Assembly: GCA_030066475.1 (NCBI GenBank)
Contig: JASJBO010000302.1
Location: 1-8,999 of the forward strand
Source of the DNA: Myxococcota bacterium
Lineage (GTDB): Bacteria > Myxococcota_A > UBA9160 > PR03
Length of the DNA: 8,999 nucleotides
Reading direction: 5' to 3'
Part shown: positions 7,601 through 8,999 of the stretch, piece by piece
Position numbering within the stretch: position 1 is the first letter of the stretch
Layout: the number at the start of each line of letters is the position of its first letter
Made by a program: the position numbers and the translations under genes
Notes under the pieces: generated by a model
Seen by the model: only the letters and a program-made list of their open reading frames with translations
Databases searched by the model: none
What the model was told of the DNA's origin: nothing

Positions 7601-8999
7601 CGGGCGGTGGACGCGAGCGGCATCGCGGCGCTCGTGGTCGCCGGCGCCGCGGCCACGCCGCTGGGCGACGGTCTGTACCAGGCCGAGATCGCGCTGGCGC
7701 CGGGTGCGACCACCCTGGTGGCGCAGGCCGAGGATGGCGCCGGCAACGTCGCGACCGCGAGCGCCGCGGTCGACGTGGAGGCCGGCCAGGGCCAGGACAC
7801 CGCGCCGCCGATCGTCTCGATCGTCGTGCCCGACGCGGGCTTCGTGGCGGCCACGAGCGTCGAGGTCACCGGCACGGTCTACGATCAGAGCGAGATCCGC
7901 GCGGTCACGATCGCGGGCGCCGATCTCGTGGACGCGACGCTCGCGGGCGACCGCTTCTCGGGCACGGTGCGCATCGCATCGGCGGGTGCGACCGCGATCG
8001 TCGTCGAGGCCACGGATGCCGGGGATCTCGTGGGCACCGCGCAGGTGCTCGTCGAGCCCGACGACGGGCCGCCGCCGGCGCCGGCCATCGACGCGGTCGC
8101 ATCGCCCACGCGCAACCCCCAGATCGTGGTCCAGGGCCGGGCCGAAGGGGCCACGGAGGTGCGCGTGGAGGGGGGGCTCGCGCCGGCGACCGCGGACGTG
8201 GGCGGCGACGGCCGCTTCGGCGCGCTCGTCGACCTCGTGCTCGACGCGACGCAGACGCTCCGCGTGGTGGCGGTGGACGCCGTCGGCAACGAGAGCCCGC
8301 CCGTCGAGCGGGAGGTGGTCCAGGATGGGGTCGCTCCTCGGGTCGTGGCGACCACGCCCGAGGCCGGCACGCAGGGCGTGGCCCCCGACGCCGCCGTCGA
8401 GGTCACGTTCGACGAGGCGGTCGACCCCGCCAGCGCGCTGGCCGCCGTCGCCCTCGAGGCGGACGGCACCCCCGTGGCGATCGACGGCGCGCTCGCGGCC
8501 GGCGACCGGCGCCTGCGCGTGCTGCCGCAGGCCGCGCTGCCGAGCGACGCGTCGGTGACCCTGCGCCTGGCCCCCACCCTGACCGACCGCGCGGGCAACC
8601 CGCTGGCCGCGGCCTTCGCGCTCTCGTTCGGGACGCTCGACACGCAGCCGCCGAGCGCGCCGGTGGTGTCCCCGGCGCCGCCCTCGGCGACGGCGGCCGC
8701 GAGCGTGGTGCTGCGCGGCAGCGCGGAGCGCGACGCCGCGATCGCCGTGGCCGGCGGCGCTGCCAGCGCCGCCGCCGTCGCGGATGCCGCCGGCGCGTTC
8801 GAGGTCGACGTGTCGCTCGTCGCGGACGCGCTCAACACGCTCTCGGTGACGGCGAGTGACGCCGCGGGCAACACCTCGCCGCCGACGACGGCCGTCGTCC
8901 GCCAGGACTCCACGCCGCCCACGCCGAGCTTCGAGCCGGCGCCGGGCGGCCTCGACGTGGATCCCGCCGCCACCCTGCGCGTGTCGTTCGGCGAGGCCG
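4688..8999 (+). CDS. Large surface lipoprotein with tandem Ig-like domains (3' end beyond window)
   Basis: The frame is open from ATG 4688 to the window edge, giving at least 1437 residues and no stop. Residues 1-28 are a lipoprotein signal: basic start, core LASLASLA, lipobox LLGC with C28 as lipidation site. Residues 29-~290 start with a compact beta region (VDGRFGGWVALPDAGF, then VVTPLTTFVADRV), followed by an alanine-rich, probably helical part. Residues 293-595 hold three related modules with a GPLRLxI core. Residues 601-1437 are ten tandem Ig-like domains of 80-105 residues (the last truncated), most joined by V-x-x-D-(S/T)-x-x-P linkers and many with a D-x-x-GN motif (DDVGN, DALGN, DAAGN). 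Domains 8 and 10 match the Big_5/SbsA-type pattern (TPEAGTQGVAPDAAVEVTFD; TDRAGNPLA). It is probably a lipid-anchored, rod-like surface protein for adhesion or structure; no enzymatic site is visible. No C-terminal domain can be judged. Strong G/C third-position bias supports this frame over the arginine-rich frame at 4663-8859. Confidence 0.88.
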   Translation, partial: MDGTPRRAQPRALRACLASLASLALLGCPALWEGRNVASLQGVVALGHVDSGLVLAVALPRPGAAPQGPAPIGPLVDGRFGGWVALPDAGFDGLVLIEIRQAQYVDPATGATRGLGSSHPLRAIVESARPDAVVDGIVVTPLTTFVADRVLAGDDLAAARSAAAALFGAAPLGEPAALGATDFGLYGDPALAHARAIAGLAQAAAALGGGLGATDLAAVLAGAPDAPPGLDPRQVLAALRAGIAARAAALGWTDPDPPGSDGAGLLTRVPTGARASCVSVAFARGRREAPDRTAYTARLEHDGLVALFAPLELEIDQLAPDGVELVDEVGESGARGVYRVATDLEPGQPLEIELELLNPSRSPVSFVHRVYGRLVPEVVVTDADLLLGFVEEAGSATAPVFRARATHVGSAPLYGPLRLRIANLEPDDARVLDAQGLPATEAELRLPGSLRLDPGESVEAPVRFESPSGARVRFTAQLLAHRSDPLRDLTGQVTLAVARDDAPPPGEARYEVRVVNDSSDALVGPLRLAIGDVAPQGAALLDADGRLPGCQAVVALPFERLEPGATSAAVTLAFADPGLDSLSFTTTLLGRLAPAAVAGAPVVTLLEPADGFRTAADEVVVRGEVDDPGASVSVSGLPVALVGGAFEATVALVEGANAIAIDAVGAGGLRGEARLTVVRDTAAPVIEITAPASGSSVALVQVPVLGRVIDGGPVTLEVGGQPVALDGASFQALVPLAPGPNAIELVATDDVGNRSSALLSLTRVVGDLAGPLILIESPEDGALVAQDEVALTGRLVDAGALDATTPLTLNGEPVALLGERFAIRVALAEGANALVLVARDALGNESSATLEVVRDSVAPDAPTIAAVEPASPTRAARVVVTGTGEAGALVRIEGGAAAASARADAGGGFALEVFLRLEQENRLLVTARDAAGNTGPASELTVRQDATPPDVAILAPTGPDPIPEGTRPVLVRAVDASGIAALVVAGAAATPLGDGLYQAEIALAPGATTLVAQAEDGAGNVATASAAVDVEAGQGQDTAPPIVSIVVPDAGFVAATSVEVTGTVYDQSEIRAVTIAGADLVDATLAGDRFSGTVRIASAGATAIVVEATDAGDLVGTAQVLVEPDDGPPPAPAIDAVASPTRNPQIVVQGRAEGATEVRVEGGLAPATADVGGDGRFGALVDLVLDATQTLRVVAVDAVGNESPPVEREVVQDGVAPRVVATTPEAGTQGVAPDAAVEVTFDEAVDPASALAAVALEADGTPVAIDGALAAGDRRLRVLPQAALPSDASVTLRLAPTLTDRAGNPLAAAFALSFGTLDTQPPSAPVVSPAPPSATAAASVVLRGSAERDAAIAVAGGAASAAAVADAAGAFEVDVSLVADALNTLSVTASDAAGNTSPPTTAVVRQDSTPPTPSFEPAPGGLDVDPAATLRVSFGEA
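5564..6472 (+). repeat. Three tandem copies of an unnamed roughly 85-residue module
   Basis: Copies are at about 5564-5818, 5885-6136 and 6209-6472 (residues 293-377, 400-483 and 508-595). Copies 2 and 3 align clearly: YGPLRLRIANLEPDDARVLD against VGPLRLAIGDVAPQGAALLD, then a Leu-Pro strand, L-x-PG-x-(S/T), and a final F-x-x-x-LL strand. Copy 1 is more diverged (FAPLELEIDQLAPDGVELVD, then LEPGQPLEIELELLNPS). The pattern suggests a beta-sandwich that precedes the Ig array. I cannot give it a family name with confidence. Confidence 0.6.
6488..8999 (+). repeat. Tandem Ig-like domain array, ten domains, last truncated
   Basis: Approximate starts are 6488, 6728, 6989, 7253, 7523, 7799, 8066, 8327, 8642 and 8909. 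Type A (domains 1, 2, 3, 5, 6) has the pattern I-x-P-x-x-G then G-x-V-x-D, as in ITAPASGSSV. Type B (4, 7, 9) has SPTR or a related start, then VVxGxxE and VEGG-like strands, and ends DAxGNxxP with VxQD. Type C (8, 10) is Big_5/SbsA-like, with TFDEAVDP-type strands. Domains 7-8 and 9-10 form a repeated B-C pair. Similarity is at protein level. Confidence 0.75.

Noticed and set aside
6214..7875. 553-residue minus-strand Ser/Thr/Ala-rich reading frame, with a similar one at 7885-8973
   Set aside because: These are antisense to the Ig-like array. The low-complexity Ser/Thr/Ala composition is the usual mirror of Asp/Val/Gly/Ala coding sequence.
4663..8859. 1398-residue plus-strand arginine-rich reading frame
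   Set aside because: It is out of frame with the lipobox and Ig-like domains at 4688, has no domain signal and is dominated by Arg, Ala and Gly. It is a shadow.
1..8999. CRISPR array, tRNA, rRNA or intact insertion sequence
   Set aside because: No short identical spaced repeats, cloverleaf or rRNA signatures, or terminal inverted repeats with a transposase were seen. The repeats present are protein-level domain repeats.

Overview
This is a very GC-rich window, around 70% by eye. It encodes three large exported proteins and shows no housekeeping, RNA or phage genes. Two of the proteins end in a Pro-Glu-Pro, hydrophobic helix and arginine tail like PEP-CTERM/exosortase sorting signals. The third is a lipoprotein. 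This points to a Gram-negative bacterium with an exosortase-type surface display system. The composition and protein style suggest a Myxococcota/deltaproteobacteria-like lineage, probably environmental, but that placement is inference, because no marker gene is present.

Layout. Positions 1-231 hold a short, doubtful reading frame that overlaps the next start codon by ATGA. Positions 228-3917 (+) encode a 1229-residue secreted protein. It has a signal peptide, a pectin-lyase-like right-handed beta-helix, a choice-of-anchor-Q-like end domain, three copies of a Cys-pair plus 'hGxDF' module, and a PEP-CTERM-like tail. Positions 3733-4482 (-) encode a second, 249-residue protein with a signal peptide and a PEP-CTERM-like motif. 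It converges on the first gene, and the two coding regions overlap by 185 bp across both sorting tails. A 205-bp divergent intergenic region (4483-4687) contains hairpin-forming sequence and the ribosome binding sites of both flanking genes.

From 4688 (+) a lipoprotein gene runs off the right edge without a stop, giving at least 1437 residues. It has a lipobox, an N-terminal region, three copies of an unnamed roughly 85-residue beta-sandwich-like module, and ten tandem Ig-like domains (the last truncated) of three subtypes in the order A A A B A A B C B C. This gene is easy to miss because it is not closed in the window and several other frames also stay open for kilobases.

The three proteins look like parts of a cell-surface or matrix layer: two candidates for exosortase processing and one long lipid-anchored Ig-repeat rod. 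No enzyme, sortase, secretion system or regulator is visible, so a shared function is only suggested by proximity and common export. I saw no convincing new defence or mobile system. The most distinctive points are the overlapping opposed PEP-CTERM tails and the repeated modules in both large genes.
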